Source: Rhodamnia argentea (lineage: Eukaryota > Streptophyta > Magnoliopsida > Myrtales > Myrtaceae). From it: 64,000 bases of DNA. Of the stretch, positions 47,988 to 58,984 are shown in pieces (within the stretch, counting starts at the first letter, position 1; the number at the start of each line of letters is the position of its first letter). The notes under the pieces are model-generated. The model searched no databases. It saw nothing but the letters and a program-made list of their open reading frames with translations, and had not been told where the DNA came from. The stretch is from the NCBI RefSeq assembly GCF_020921035.1, contig NC_063158.1, positions 6,492,001 through 6,556,000 on the forward strand, given 5' to 3'. The position numbers and the translations under genes were made by a program.

Positions 47988-50115
47988 GTGTATTTGTGAA
48001 AGGTAGCCTCTTCTTTTCGATGTCGTATGAAGTACGAGATGAGCTCACGCAACGCTGGGTTTTCTTGACTCGAAAAAAGTCACTCCATCATACGATGAAT
48101 TAAATTATGTATATCATTTCGGGATATATACAAATGTTATCCTAATGCAAATCTTGGTATAATTGACGAATTATACTAGAAGCCCGGGCGTCATGCATGT
48201 TCCTCATGCAATAAATCATCGTGAACCCCTTTCACAAGCTTTTCGGCCGGAATGAGTCGTCGTGCTAGTCTTTGTGAAATGTGACTGATACCAACCAGTA
48301 TGATTCCACCTTTTTGGTAGAACGTTCCCATGAAGGAAAGTAGGTTTGACCCGTTTGTCTTCTTTCATAAATCTTATCTACTTTTTAGGGTCCGAGGCTT
48401 CGAGCAGCCGTCTTTATTAGTCATTTAGTTCAAATAATTAAGACTTAAAAGCACCAAATTATTCATGGAGTGCTCAAAACCCGATAATGCATGGCTTGTT
48501 GAGCTTTTGAACATGAGAATTTTCAAGTAAGTTAATGTATATATTTAGATGTATTCTATAATTTGTTCAGACACAATTACCGAACAAGATAACGAAACCA
48601 AATAAGACACAAATTTCGATAACTAATTTACGTGGCTCGATTAATGTGAACTATTCCATCTATTGATCAAGCAATACAACAAATCTTACAACCACATTTA
48701 TATCACTCAAACAGTTTCAATATTTCCCAGTTCTCATTTATACCCAATTAAATCCACAATGATTAGGAAAAATTCTAAATAAGAGGTTGAAATGTCATCG
48801 TTTTCTCAAATAAAGGTTTGAAGTGGAGCTTGTTTCAAATAAAGGCTTTAAATACCCTAATTATTTCAAAGAAAGGCTTGACTAAGGGCATTTTCGTCAT
48901 TTATATTTAAAAAGAATTCATTTTTTTACATTGTTTTTTCCCTTCCTTTTGGCCGGTACCCGATCTCAAGCGATGGGCAGCCACCGGTGGGGGTTGCCTC
49001 ACCCAAGCTAGTCATCCCTTGATCATTGCGAGGGATGGCCTCGCCGACCCTCACCAGATCTTGGCAAAGCGATCCTCACCGGCTCTCGTCCAGTTGCCGA
49101 TGACAATCATCGGGTCCTCAATAAATGATGAAAATGACAAGGCAACTTCAAGCCCTTCTTTGAAATAAAGTCTACTTCATGTCATTATTTGAGAAAACGA
49201 GAACACTTTAGGCTCATATTTAAAAAAATTTATAATATTCGGACTCACATTATTTTGTGAAATAGTGATTCAATCTCAATGAGGGCACCGACCCTTGCCG
49301 GTGGTTGCCCTTGTTCGGACTTGGGCGAGCGCCGATGACCCTCGCCTGATTCGGGGGAGGGCCCGTAGGCCCTCGTGTAGTCGGCCGGAGTCGCTAGCCA
49401 TTGGCCGGGGCTCGGAGATGGTGGGGCGGCGGCGACAAGGGCTATGTAAGCTCTCGATGTCAGTGCAACCCTCTCTCTGTTTTTTTTTTTTTTAAATAAA
49501 TTAGCTTACTTTTAAATTTTTAAATTTTTGAATCTAATTGAATTTGTATTTTTATCAAACATATCTTTTAAAAAAATATTTTTGTATTGATGATTAGACT
49601 TCCAACGAGCCACATCGGCTTCACATATTAATAAAAAAACTCTCATCGAATTTTCGACCAAGCTGATTGAAGCTTGGTACTTAAGTGATTATTTTTCATA
49701 AAAATTGGCACTTACATAATCGTTTGAAACTTTTGGGTATGAAGTGAGCGCCGTACACAACTTTTAATATTTCAGATGTACTTCTCCGGACATATACTTT
49801 CAATATTGAGGTTGATATCCGACAAGCTCAAATGACGATCGGGAGTCCAACCCGAGCAAATGGATAAGTATCTAATCAACCGCAATGAGCATCCACCGTG
49901 GAGTTGATCAAGTCGAAAACGGCAATCAGTCCAGCTTCAAAACCTTATTCGGGGTGATCCACGGCCCCAGGCTTCAAAATATTCAACATCATTTTGCCCG
50001 TAAACTCAACATCTATGAAGTATGAATTCCACTTATGAGTTGGGCTTTTGCCAGCAGAGCCCGCGTAGCTGTCTAGTCTTTTCCATAAGGTGTTTCTAGC
50101 CATCACATATTAACA
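47988..50115. other. Intergenic with a GC-rich repeat interior
   Basis: 48590-48720 has an LTR-leader-like stretch (GACACAAATTTCGATAAC). 48940-49150 and 49270-49450 are GC-rich 'GGCGAGGG/CCTCGCC' repeat blocks with the same flavour as those near 9000 and 50340. They sit between inverted AT-rich arms (48780-48900 against 49150-49260), suggesting a decayed foldback element. I see no gene. Confidence 0.45.
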
Positions 50116-50688
50116 GAGAAAATTACCAAAAAAATCCTAAATTTATTGCAATTGTGCCAATACAGTCATAAATATTTTTTTTATGTCGATTTAGTAGTAC
50201 ACCTTTTAAATGTGTGCCAATTCAGTTAATTTGGCCGACCACCATTGACGTGGAAATTTTTTAATAATTTTTTTTATTTTTTTATTTCTTGTTTCTTCTT
50301 TTTTTCTTTTCTTTCTCATTTGTCCCCTGCTCGCCGGCCATTGGGCGAGGCCATCATGGATACGGGCAAGGCGGCCTCACTAGGGCATTCCTGGCCGCGA
50401 CGAAGGCGGACTCGATGGCCTCACCCATGCTGGGCAAGCTTTGGCGACCCTTGCCAGCAACATGAGGAAGGGAACACAAGAGAAAGAAAAGGAACAAAAA
50501 GGCAAAAGAAAAGACAAAAAGGAAAAACATTAAAATATTCGTAAAAACTTTGCCACGCCAGCGCCTACTAGCCGAATGTACTGAATTGGTACAAATAAAG
50601 GTTTGGAACTAAATTGACACAAAAAAAAAAATTTAGAACTGAATTGACACAATTGTAATAGATTTAGGACTTTGTTGGTAATTTTCCC
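50116..50688. mobile_element. Mutator-like MITE (573 bp) upstream of the UGT pseudogene
   Basis: The left GAGAAAATTACCAAAAAAAT then CCTAAATTTATTGCAATTGT pairs with the reverse complement of the right end (GGGAAAATTACCAACAAAGT then CCTAAATCTATTACAATTGT). The centre is GC-rich with CTCGCCGGCC words. Flanks (TATTAACAG / TATGTTAGC) do not give a clear target duplication. No ORF of note; the 50245-50544 frame is repeat-derived. Confidence 0.7.
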
Positions 50689-50861
50689 TATGTTAGCATG
50701 GGTGTTGATGGGTTGGGTCAAATCGGATTTCCTTGCTACTCGATTCGACTCGAATTGCATATGCAACGAACCAAAATAACTGGTTGGGTCGTCCCTTTCT
50801 ATTTATTCTTTTTTTTTTTTTTGAAACTTCGAACCAACCCGAATCATCCGGGTTGTGGGGT

Positions 50862-51788
50862 TGAAGATAACCGGTTCCACACCCGTCCACGAGAGTGAAC
50901 TGCTCGACCCGGTCGAGGCCCGCTGCAACGACGCCTACAAGTGGGTCCTCCACCACGCAGGGCGGTACAGGCTGGCGGAGGGGATCCTTCTCAATGGCTT
51001 CGAGGAGCTCGAGCCAGGGACGGTCGAGTACCTACAAGGGAAAGAGCCCGGGAAGCCGCCAGTCTACTCGGTGGGATCGCTGGTGAACATGGAGCAGAGC
51101 AGCAAGTCCCACGGCTCGGAGTGTCTAAAGTGGTTGGACGAAAAGCCCAAATGTTCGGTGTCGTATGTGTCGTTCGGAAGTGGTGGGACCCTGTCGCACG
51201 ACCAGATCAGGAGCTGGCTCTAGGATTGGAGATGAGTCAGCATAGGTTCTTGTGGGTGGTGAGGACACCTAAGAGCAAAGCGGCCAACGCCACCTACTAC
51301 TTACCGAGTGCACCCTAAACGAGCCGCTGGAGCTTTTGCCCAAATGCTTTCTAGAGGGGACCGAAGGCAGGGGCTTGGTCAAGCCATCGTGGGCGCCGCA
51401 GGCCCAGGTCTTGGCCCACAACTCGACCGGCGGGTTCCTCACCCACTGCGGCTGGAACTCGACCCTGGAGAGCGTGGTCAACAGCGTGCCGCTCGTCGTC
51501 TGGCCGCTCTATGCCGAGCAGAGGATGAACGCGCTCATGCTGACCCAGGACATCAAGGTGGCGCTGGGGCCACGGGCTGACGAGGCGACCGGCCTTGTGG
51601 GAAGGGACGAGATCGCCAGGGTGGTGAAGGGCCTGATGGAGGGCAAGGAAGGGAAGAGGATTCGGAGCCGCATGAAGGACCTCAAGGACGCGGCGGCCAA
51701 AGTGCTCGGCGAAGCCGGGTCCTCCACGTGGACGCTAGCCGAGTTGGCTCTCAGATGGAAGGCGAAACTTGTAAATGAGCTTCATTAG
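50862..51788 (+). pseudogene. UGT72B-type pseudogene: 5'-truncated, two frameshifts
   Basis: Homology to the two intact UGTs begins at about residue 171 (the KIPGS segment) and runs to the C-terminus. The first third, with the catalytic His and Asp, is absent, and unrelated repeat DNA lies immediately upstream. The first frame (to 51223) covers LLDPVEARCNDAYKWVLHHA to YVSFGSGGTLSHDQI. One base is missing near 51206 compared with both paralogues, which causes a stop. The second frame carries LALGLEMSQHRFLWVVRTP and ends near 51318. The third frame (51324-51788) carries the complete PSPG box (WAPQAQVLAHNSTGGF onward, HCGWNS) and ends LVNELH. It cannot make a working enzyme. The 3'UTR and downstream flank are also homologous, so this was a full tandem duplicate rather than a retrocopy. 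Confidence 0.92.
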
Positions 51789-51887
51789 AATTGTACCGCA
51801 TCATATCACATCTTATCTCTTACTTCTTGTTTATCATATGATGCCTTGTTTAATGCCATTTGTGGAGTTGGTTTTTCAGTTCCTGTT

Positions 51888-52398
51888 GGAAAAATTGTCA
51901 TAAAAATCTGAACCTTTTACACTTTTGTCATTTTAGTCGTAAATTTTTTAAATTTGCTAATTCAATCATAAACTTTTTCATCTTTTGCCAATTCAGTCCT
52001 ATTGGCCAAAAATCGCCAATGTAGACACCGGCCGTCCTACTTGACACCGCCGGTGCCGACATGGATAATTTTCACTAATATTTTTTAAATATATTTTTTA
52101 ATATTTTTCATTTTTCTCTTTTCCTTTTTCACATTTTTCCTTGCCTCACTCGGCCTCAACCTAACCTACGGCGGAAAAAAGATAAGGAAAAAGGAAAAGA
52201 AAAAGGAGAAAAAAAATAATGGAATCTTTGAAAAGGTATGAAAATATATTCAAAATTATCCACGTCAACGATTTTTGGCCAATAGGACTAAATTGGCAAA
52301 AGATAAAAATGTTTATAACCGAATCACTAAACTTAAAGAGTTTAGGATTACATTGGAAAAAAATACAAAATGTTCATGACTTTTTTGACAGTTGTCCC
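51888..52398. mobile_element. Mutator-like MITE (about 511 bp) in the pseudogene 3' flank
   Basis: The left GGAAAAATTGTCATAAAAAT pairs with the reverse complement of the right end GGGACAACTGTCAAAAAAGT. Arms continue with GTCATTTTAGTC / TTGCCAATTCAGTCCTA and their inverse. The flanking AGTTCCTGTT and TATTTCTGTT match at 7 of 10 positions, a possible decayed target duplication. The matching flank of UGT copy 1 lacks it. The centre has GGCCGTCC/CGGTGCCG and poly-pyrimidine stretches. Confidence 0.7.
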
Positions 52399-52935
52399 TA
52401 TTTCTGTTTGTTTCTTCTATTCCCCTTCCTGTAGTAACTCCTCTCTACGTGCATGTGGAGGATTAGGTTCGTGGAGCAGCCATTTTCCCACCTATGTGTT
52501 TGCTCAGCAGTCCATTTTCCAGTCGAAGAAAAGGATTTTGCGTGGGGAGTCAACTTCGTCGTAGCCAATGACATGAGCCGTGGAGGTTGGGGAGCCAATT
52601 CACATCATTATGAAATGATTATTCGATCAGCTCACCGTAAAAGGATTAGGTAAGTGTGGCATTGACAGCCCCAATCATCTTCTTTTAAACTAACATTTTG
52701 GGAAAGTGCAGGAAGAATGGGGCACAAAGGATGTGCCTGAGAGTTCAATCATGTTGATAAAAATATGGGGAATAATTTAGATAAAGGAGTGAATGATTGC
52801 GGAAGAAAGTGGGTGATCGCAAACTGAATTCCAAATGGTGGGCCTCTAAGAAGGGACAGATTCTTATTTCAATCGCTTTCACAAAGCAAAACTCATATGT
52901 CATTGAGACCGTAAAATATATCTTGCACTTAGATG
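52399..52935 (+). repeat. Duplicated 3' flank of the UGT pseudogene
   Basis: It aligns by eye with 45400-46400 (minus the hAT-like insert): GTAGCCAATGACATGAGCCG, AAGGATTAGGTA, GGCACAAAGGATGTGCC, GAGTGAATGATTGCGG and TGGGCCTCTAAGAA. No coding content. Confidence 0.8.
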
Positions 52936-53039
52936 TATCAAAATAGATCCAAAACTGATCATTTAACTCATCTTATTTTGTCCACCATCGGAAAAAAAAA
53001 ATCTCAATAAGAAGAGTGGTGTAATTCCCTCTCTCTCTC

Positions 53040-53068
53040 TATACACACACACACACACATATATATCC
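53040..53068. repeat. (AC)n(AT)n microsatellite
   Basis: About nine AC units followed by ATATATAT, directly before the copia relic. Confidence 0.9.
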
Positions 53069-53070
53069 CC

Positions 53071-53690
53071 ATGAATTGTGATTGGATGTTGGACTCTCCG
53101 AAGAAGTGTGCTCGGGTAACGTTGCCGACTATCCCGTTATTAGAATATTTGATTGCCCATATTGTCCTCGAGTTAGTGATGGAAAACTCGATGGAAGGGG
53201 CAAGAAAGTGCATGTTTTTAGGCTATGCACAAGGTGAGCGGGGTTATCGATTGTGGTGCCCCAAATTAAATTCACATGTTATCAGCAGAGAAGTTGCATT
53301 TGACGGGTTTCTAGTATTTTTGAGTAGGAGTGTTCTTGGCGGTGCTTATATGGATCCGGACGGTGTTCGGCTTGAGGTGGAGTCGCAACCGAAAACTCCC
53401 GAGGTAGCGAGTATTAGCGGAGTAACCGACACAGATGGTGCTTGTAACAAAGTAGAGCCTATAGAGCCAACAATTTCTATAACTGTTAATATTGATAAGG
53501 TGCGTATTCGGTTTCCTAACGGATATAGATGTAATACTGATTTTGCTTTATCCGAGATAGAGAAGGTTGTGTCGGAAAGTCTTTGTGGAGCAGTTAAATG
53601 TAGATGTGCAGTTAATGTTCATGTGAGGTCCATGATTATGGCGAAATTCAAGTGCGGCTTAGACTTGGAAGATGTCTGCGGCGGTTGAGC
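53071..53690 (+). pseudogene. Ty1/copia Pol remnant with internal deletion
   Basis: The 205-codon frame has ARKCMFLGYAQGERGYRLWC then SHVISREVAFD, the conserved block at the end of copia integrase. After a linker (VRIRFPNGYRCNTDFALSEI) it jumps to AKFKCGLDLEDVCGG, which resembles the C-terminal KFK.CLDLVGV of the copia RNase H region. Reverse transcriptase and most of RNase H are therefore missing, and the frame is open only because of the deletion. The protein cannot support transposition. Confidence 0.8.
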
Positions 53691-53764
53691 ATGTGGGCTG
53701 TGGATAAGTAGTAGTGAAGCTCAAATTATCAATGAAACGATTGTGACTTGGTTCAAACGTCGAG

Positions 53765-53777
53765 CCAAAGTGGAGAT
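53765..53777 (+). other. Polypurine-tract-like site before the copia LTR
   Basis: CAAAGTGGAGAT directly precedes a TGTG LTR start, as in many plant copia elements. Confidence 0.5.
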
Positions 53778-54304
53778 TGTGAAAAATATGTCTCGAATTT
53801 GAGTCGAAAAAGGGAAGTTTCCTAATTCAACTAAGTTTCCTAATTCAACTAGGTTTCCTAATTTAAATAGGTTTCTTAGTTGATGGTTTTTCTATTTGGA
53901 GAAGGTTTCCTCCTTTAGATCCATTTCTTGCCTATATATAAGATGTGGATGTTCTTTGTGAAAAGTATCAAAGAGGAGCTTCTACTAGTGAATTGCATCC
54001 TAGTATTCGAAGCCAATTAAATCTTGTGAGTAAGATTTGTAAATTCCTTTGTGAGATTATTTCATAAAAAATTGACGTAAAACACTTGTAGGTTATTTGA
54101 TGTGATCGTGGGCTAGAAAATATTGAGAGTGTCCGAATGATTCGAATGAGGATTGTGATCTTCGTTATATCATTTGATCTATAATAGAATTCGTTGCTAC
54201 TCTCTTTGTGGATGGAGGTCTCTACAACGAAACCACAAAAATCTAGTGTTCAATTTATTTTCTCATTTTATCTATTTTATGTTCGATCATTTGCTTTTGC
54301 AACA
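53778..54304 (+). mobile_element. Copia-type LTR (527 bp)
   Basis: It starts TGTGAAAAATATG, ends GCAACA, has TATATATAAG (53933-53942) as promoter, and carries three 20-21 base repeats of GTTTCCTAATTCAACTAG type (about 53818-53875). It is bounded by a polypurine-like tract on the left and a primer-binding-site-like sequence on the right. No second matching LTR is in the window. Confidence 0.7.
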
Positions 54305-54316
54305 TGGTATCGTAGG
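54305..54316 (+). other. Primer-binding-site-like sequence
   Basis: TGGTATCGTAGG follows the LTR end directly. Copia elements normally have TGGTATCAGAGC here, complementary to initiator tRNA-Met; this copy is mutated. Confidence 0.6.
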
Positions 54317-54449
54317 TGTTTCGGGCAGGCGGACGTTATGGTGTAGCAACGCGAGCCCAATGGGTTTGAGATTCAAGTTGAGGTAAATTGACGCAAGATA
54401 TTTGAATTAAGGGGGAGCAAACCTAATACTGGAGATCGTACGTGAGGGG

Positions 54450-54690
54450 ATGATTGTTAATATGCACATGTGAGTTGTGTTAGGGAAGTCTCACATCGAA
54501 AAATTGATTTGGTGTTGAGCGGTTAATATATCATAGTTGGCATATGACTCATTGACTTAAGCTTTTGAGTAAAAGTGTGTCCGATTGGATATGTTGACGG
54601 ACTCGGACTTAAACTCCCTCTTGGATCTCCCCAGTCCGAAGATATTCGATCTTTTTTTGGAGAGGCCTTAAATACTTCATCCTCTTTTTC
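54450..54690 (+). repeat. LTR-like dispersed repeat, copy 2
   Basis: It begins near TGTTAATATGCACATG, 40 bases after an AAGGGGGAG polypurine-like stretch. GTCTCACATCGAAAAATTGA, GCGGTTAATATATCATAGTT, GATTGGATATGTTGACGG and CTCCCTCTTGGATCTCCCC match 41866-42150. Confidence 0.6.
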
Positions 54691-54907
54691 TGAACACGTT
54701 ATTTCCTTGGCGTACTACTATAGAACAAGTGTAATCTCATGTGGCATGCTATGAGCTTACCAATGACGCTGCTTGACAAGGTTTAGGAAAGATAGTGTTG
54801 CTTTTACGTGGATCGATGATAAGTTGGGTTTGTACCATTAAAAATCTCAAATTGGTATACCTTGTGTGATATTTACTCAAAATTAATTTTTGTGTAACAA
54901 AAAATCT

Positions 54908-55110
54908 GGGAGAATTACCAAAAAAGTACTAAACATATAGTAATTGTGTCAATTTAGTCTTAAATATGTTTTATTCATGCCATTTCAGTCCATTTGGCTG
55001 GCGGGTGGTGAAGTGGATTTTTTTAAATAATATTTTAATATTTTTTTAACTTTCATGATTTTTTTTCTTTTTTCTTTAGCTTCTTAATGTTTCTTAATCC
55101 CCAATTACGT
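54908..55110 (+). mobile_element. Left half of a Mutator-like MITE
   Basis: GGGAGAATTACCAAAAAAGT then ACTAAACATATAGTAATTGT matches the left end of 50116-50688. No right end was found. Confidence 0.55.
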
Positions 55111-56236
55111 CTAATGATTTCATTTTGATTAAACTCACCTAATTTCTCATAAAATAATCACTTAATCTTATAGAGACGTACACAAAATTCTTCAGACAAC
55201 AATCCTTAGGGACTGACAACACTCAAACTTCTAGATGCTATCCCCAAAGGTATTCTGCATTAGGTATAATTCATGCCTTCTGCACACAAAAGGCACGAAG
55301 GCCCAATATCTTTACAAATAAATCTCTTATCTTCCAGATATCTTTACATTCCTGCATTGGACTTTTAATTTTCAGACTAGTGTCGTTGATCAAATCCGAC
55401 GTGGATCTATATTCTGGATGTTACGTTGTTGATTAAATTCCAACGTAAAATCTTTGTGTTTTCAAGCTTTGTCGTCAATTAATTTTCGACATAGTTGATC
55501 AAACGTTTGGTTTCGTGGAAGATGTTGTATTTGTCAAGCTTTCTTCTTTAATTTAATTCCGATACGGCATGTGTATCTACAGTTTTATTTGAAGTGGAGT
55601 TATCATTAATTCTTATTTGCTTATGATATTTCTTATCTAAAATTGCCACAGAACTTGTCTCGTTTAATTAAAATTGAAGAACTATTTTCAAAGAAACATA
55701 TTTTGTCACGAGATAAATTCTGGTGAAATAATATGAAGCAATGCAAAAACCCTCAACGATAGTATAACCCAAATTTTGAGAAAGAGACACTACAAATGTC
55801 ATAATTTCCACATGACCCCGACTTTGGTGCCATAAGTTTTCAACCGATTACTTGAATGCTAAATATTTGTAAAGAACATGCACTTTAGTGATGTCAATTC
55901 ATAGATATTTTTCATGCCCAAATATCGAGAAAAAGGCACCACATATATTATAACCTTTTTACGGCGCTCTCACTTTGGTGTAATTATTTTTCAAACGATT
56001 ACCTAAGTATTATAATTTTTAAAAACGTTCACTCAAGTGATGTGAATTCTCACGTATTTTCCATGACTTAAAGATGACATATCCTGCCCCCAGTGCACTA
56101 CAATTAAATATGAAATTACTTATTTTCTTGTGAAATTTTTCCTTTTGGTATTCTGAGTTGAAAGGACGGGTGATTCAATTGAAAAAGGACATGGAAGTTG
56201 GGACAAAACAAAAGCCGAAGATAAATAGAATTTATG
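55111..56236. other. Intergenic, AT-rich, no gene recognised
   Basis: The CACTTTGGTG / TTTTCAACCGATTACTTGAA words around 55820 and 55970 repeat once in direct orientation (a decayed duplication of about 155 bp). Nothing else definable. Confidence 0.45.
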
Positions 56237-56420
56237 CTCCGTTTGTTCGCAAAAATTATTGATTTAAAAAATAATTTTTGAAAAATGATTATTTGTGTCA
56301 CTCATAAAAATAAATAAATGAGAATATTTTTATTATTTATAGATTTTTTTATTGACTAATTATATCAAGCAATTCAAGTAATTGTTTTTTTTTTAAATAT
56401 TATCAAATAAACACGCCATA
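56237..56420. mobile_element. MITE of the CCGTTTGTTTC family
   Basis: The left CTCCGTTTGTTCGCAAAAAT pairs weakly with the right AATATTATCAAATAAACACG. The interior includes CTAATTATATCAAGCAATTC, shared with the copy at 35532. Confidence 0.5.
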
Positions 56421-56521
56421 AATGAAATTGACCTAGGGGTGGGCCATTGGCCCACTGTCATGTGGGAAGCACAAGGTTAAAGGCCCGGTAATATGAATGT
56501 TGTCCCTTTGCTTTCTTAGAT

Positions 56522-56754
56522 TCCGTTTGTTTCATGGAAATGAATGATTTGGAAATATATTTCTGAAAATAATCACTTATTTCTTTTAAAATGATTAGCT
56601 AGAGAATTTTTATTTTCATTATCGACAACAATTTATGTATAAATATTCTCGTGGATTATAATAATATTTTTCTTTCATTTTTTTAAGTGATATAAGTGTT
56701 AGTTTCAAGAAAATATTTATCAAATCATTTATTTTTTGTGAAACATACAGAGAA
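56522..56754. mobile_element. MITE of the CCGTTTGTTTC family, both ends present
   Basis: The left TCCGTTTGTTTCATGGAAAT then GAATGATTT pairs with the right AAATCATTTATTTTTTGTGA then AACATACAGAGAA (terminal inverted repeats of about 30 bp). It is AT-rich, 233 bp, with no ORF of note. Confidence 0.65.
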
Positions 56755-58900
56755 TTAATTTTGAGAAAATATTTTTGCGGTTCGAGATTAGTTATGTAGA
56801 ACCTCTCATGCGAAAAGGATTCAGACTTGAAGAAGGCGGTCAAAGTCCAATTTGGACTCTATTTATATGGCTTTCCCGCACTCGATTCTGGCCGGGTTTT
56901 ATCCACAGGCTCAAATTCAAGACATATTATATATTTTTAGTATATGTTCGATATTCATTTAACTCATATGACGATCGTAATTAAAATTCTAATAAATGGA
57001 TAACTTATCTAATCAAGCCCGATGAGTGTACGCTCGTGAGAACTAATCGAGTCAAATCTTAGGATATCTTATGATATAAATATTTGGGCAAAAGTCACAA
57101 AGAACCCCAAACTATGTCCACCGTGACATATTTAGCCTAAACTTTTTTTTGTGACATCGAAAATTTCAAACTTGTATTTGAGTGACACATTTACCCTTCG
57201 TCAAAGTTCCGTCAATAAATATCCTTAAAAATTTGCCTACATGGACGTTGGGAAGCAAACAAAATTTTAGGGTAAGTATGTCACAGTGCGCATATATATT
57301 ATCGGGCTTCGATGTACTCAATCACATAGTCCAAGGAAATGAGCTCAACTTATACCAAGTATGAAATCCACTCATGAGTCGGGACTCATGTACATGTCTC
57401 CCGACGTGACATATTAGTCCACTTGTCGTGCCGATCTCTTTTTGGACGTCTCTGCGTGATCGTTCCTCATCGGCAAAGGCTTGAAGAAGTTACGAATTAC
57501 AAACTCTCTCTTCCTCCGTCTCCTCCATTTTTACAAACGCCGACGACCACCGGCTAGCTCTCCTCCATCCAAAGCCTTCCTCCCTCTCCTCCATTCGCAG
57601 CCGCTGACGACCCTTGACGAGCTCCTCTCCATCCACATGCCACGCGTTCAGGCCCCCGCTATCTCCTCCTCGCTCATCTGGTTACCTCCATAGCTGCAAC
57701 AATCGGCTAAAACCACAGAGAGAAGACAAACCCATGTATGCTCTCAGCAAGTGCTTACCGGAAACCCAGACGCCAATTTCCTCAATTTCTTATTTGTGTC
57801 TTTTCTGTGATGCCTTTGAGGTATGTAGAGTGCGTAACCTTGCCAGGTATGCCACTCGTAAGGTGTGCGGAAGCGTTAAAACAAAAAAGATAGAGAAAGC
57901 TCTTGGAGGTTTTGGTGAGGAGAAAACACAAACACTCAAAAGAAGAGAGAATGATATTCAAAATGCCTTTGCAAAGGCTTTACACGTGGAGAAAATACAT
58001 AAGCTTAACTCTAAGGAACAATTCTGATTAAAAAAAATAATTCTAATTAGAATCATATTTTCTAATTTTGTTTCCTAGATGATTTTTAGAGAATCAAAAC
58101 GCGTTTGGTAATTGCACAAAAATTTTGTTCCCGGAACAGCTAGGTGGCGAGAATTCTTTTTTAAAAAAAAATTCACCTTTTTTAAAAATTTTTTAAAATT
58201 TTTTTATTTTCCCTCCATTTTTTATTTTTTTTGAATTTTAAATCTTATTTTTAAATATAATTTTAAAAAGAAATGTATTTATAAAAATTGGTTGTTCGTA
58301 AATTGTCAAATCTAATTTTAATTTTTTTTAAAGTCTAGGAGTCCACGTGGCCTTAATCGTTTTAAAAGAACTAAGATTTCATTTTATATTTTTATTTTTT
58401 GTGATTCTCAAAAGTAACAAAGAGAAATCCGTGTTGGTTTTCCATTCTTGTATGGTATCCAAGACTTAGTCAAACTTGGATAAAAGAAAACATTTCTTAT
58501 AACTTTCATATGGGTAAGAGAAAACTTTTTCCAATACAAAGTCACAAAATAAAGTAGAACTTTACTTCTTCAATGCAATTTGGATCATTTCATGTCATTA
58601 ATGTTGGAGTCAATTAGAGAACCAAAGTGCAATTACGGCCTTTCATATTAGTTGTTGACTCCAACGTTGCCGATGGCGATGAATATTGAGCAGTGATGCC
58701 TTTGTCTCTTGCCTTGGAGCTTTTGCTTTTTGAAAATATTTCTAACGTTTTTTTCGGTCATTGAAGCTCTCCTAGTTTATAGTGCTGGTCCTCAATGTAA
58801 TGTGCATGCCACGTCAGCCTACCACTTAGCGCGAGCGGTTCAAGCAGAAAACAGACCCACCAACCCAACGACACCAAAAGAATTGGACAACCATCAAGAA
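56755..58900. other. Spacer before UGT copy 3; no supported gene
   Basis: Open frames at 57481-57693 and 57614-58027 carry a Pro/Ser/Leu-rich start and a Lys-rich end, but the latter starts at TTG and neither has a motif I recognise. The rest is AT-rich. A CCACGTCAG ACGT site lies near 58810 in the UGT promoter. Confidence 0.4.
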
Positions 58901-58906
58901 AGCAGC

Positions 58907-58914
58907 TATTAAAA
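58907..58914 (+). promoter_or_regulatory. Possible TATA box of UGT copy 3
   Basis: TATTAAAA lies 71 bases before the chosen start, in a leader homologous to that of copy 1 (GAATTGGACAACCA is shared). In copy 1 this position reads CTATTCAAAG, and the real TATA lies further upstream, so this call is uncertain. Confidence 0.4.
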
Positions 58915-58984
58915 GCCACCTCGTCGCTCTTGCAATTTGCTCCCTAGAGCAAGAACAAGAAACACTTCCTCATCATCGCCAACC

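Noticed and set aside
50855..50869. Start of the pseudogene frame as a new UGT N-terminus
   Set aside because: The frame begins at a GTG within repeat-derived DNA, has no conserved N-terminus and soon meets a frameshift.
54483..54500. TCTCACATCG word resembling the plant snRNA upstream element
   Set aside because: It lies in a dispersed LTR-like repeat (a related form at 41866), with no TATA at the proper spacing and no snRNA sequence behind it.
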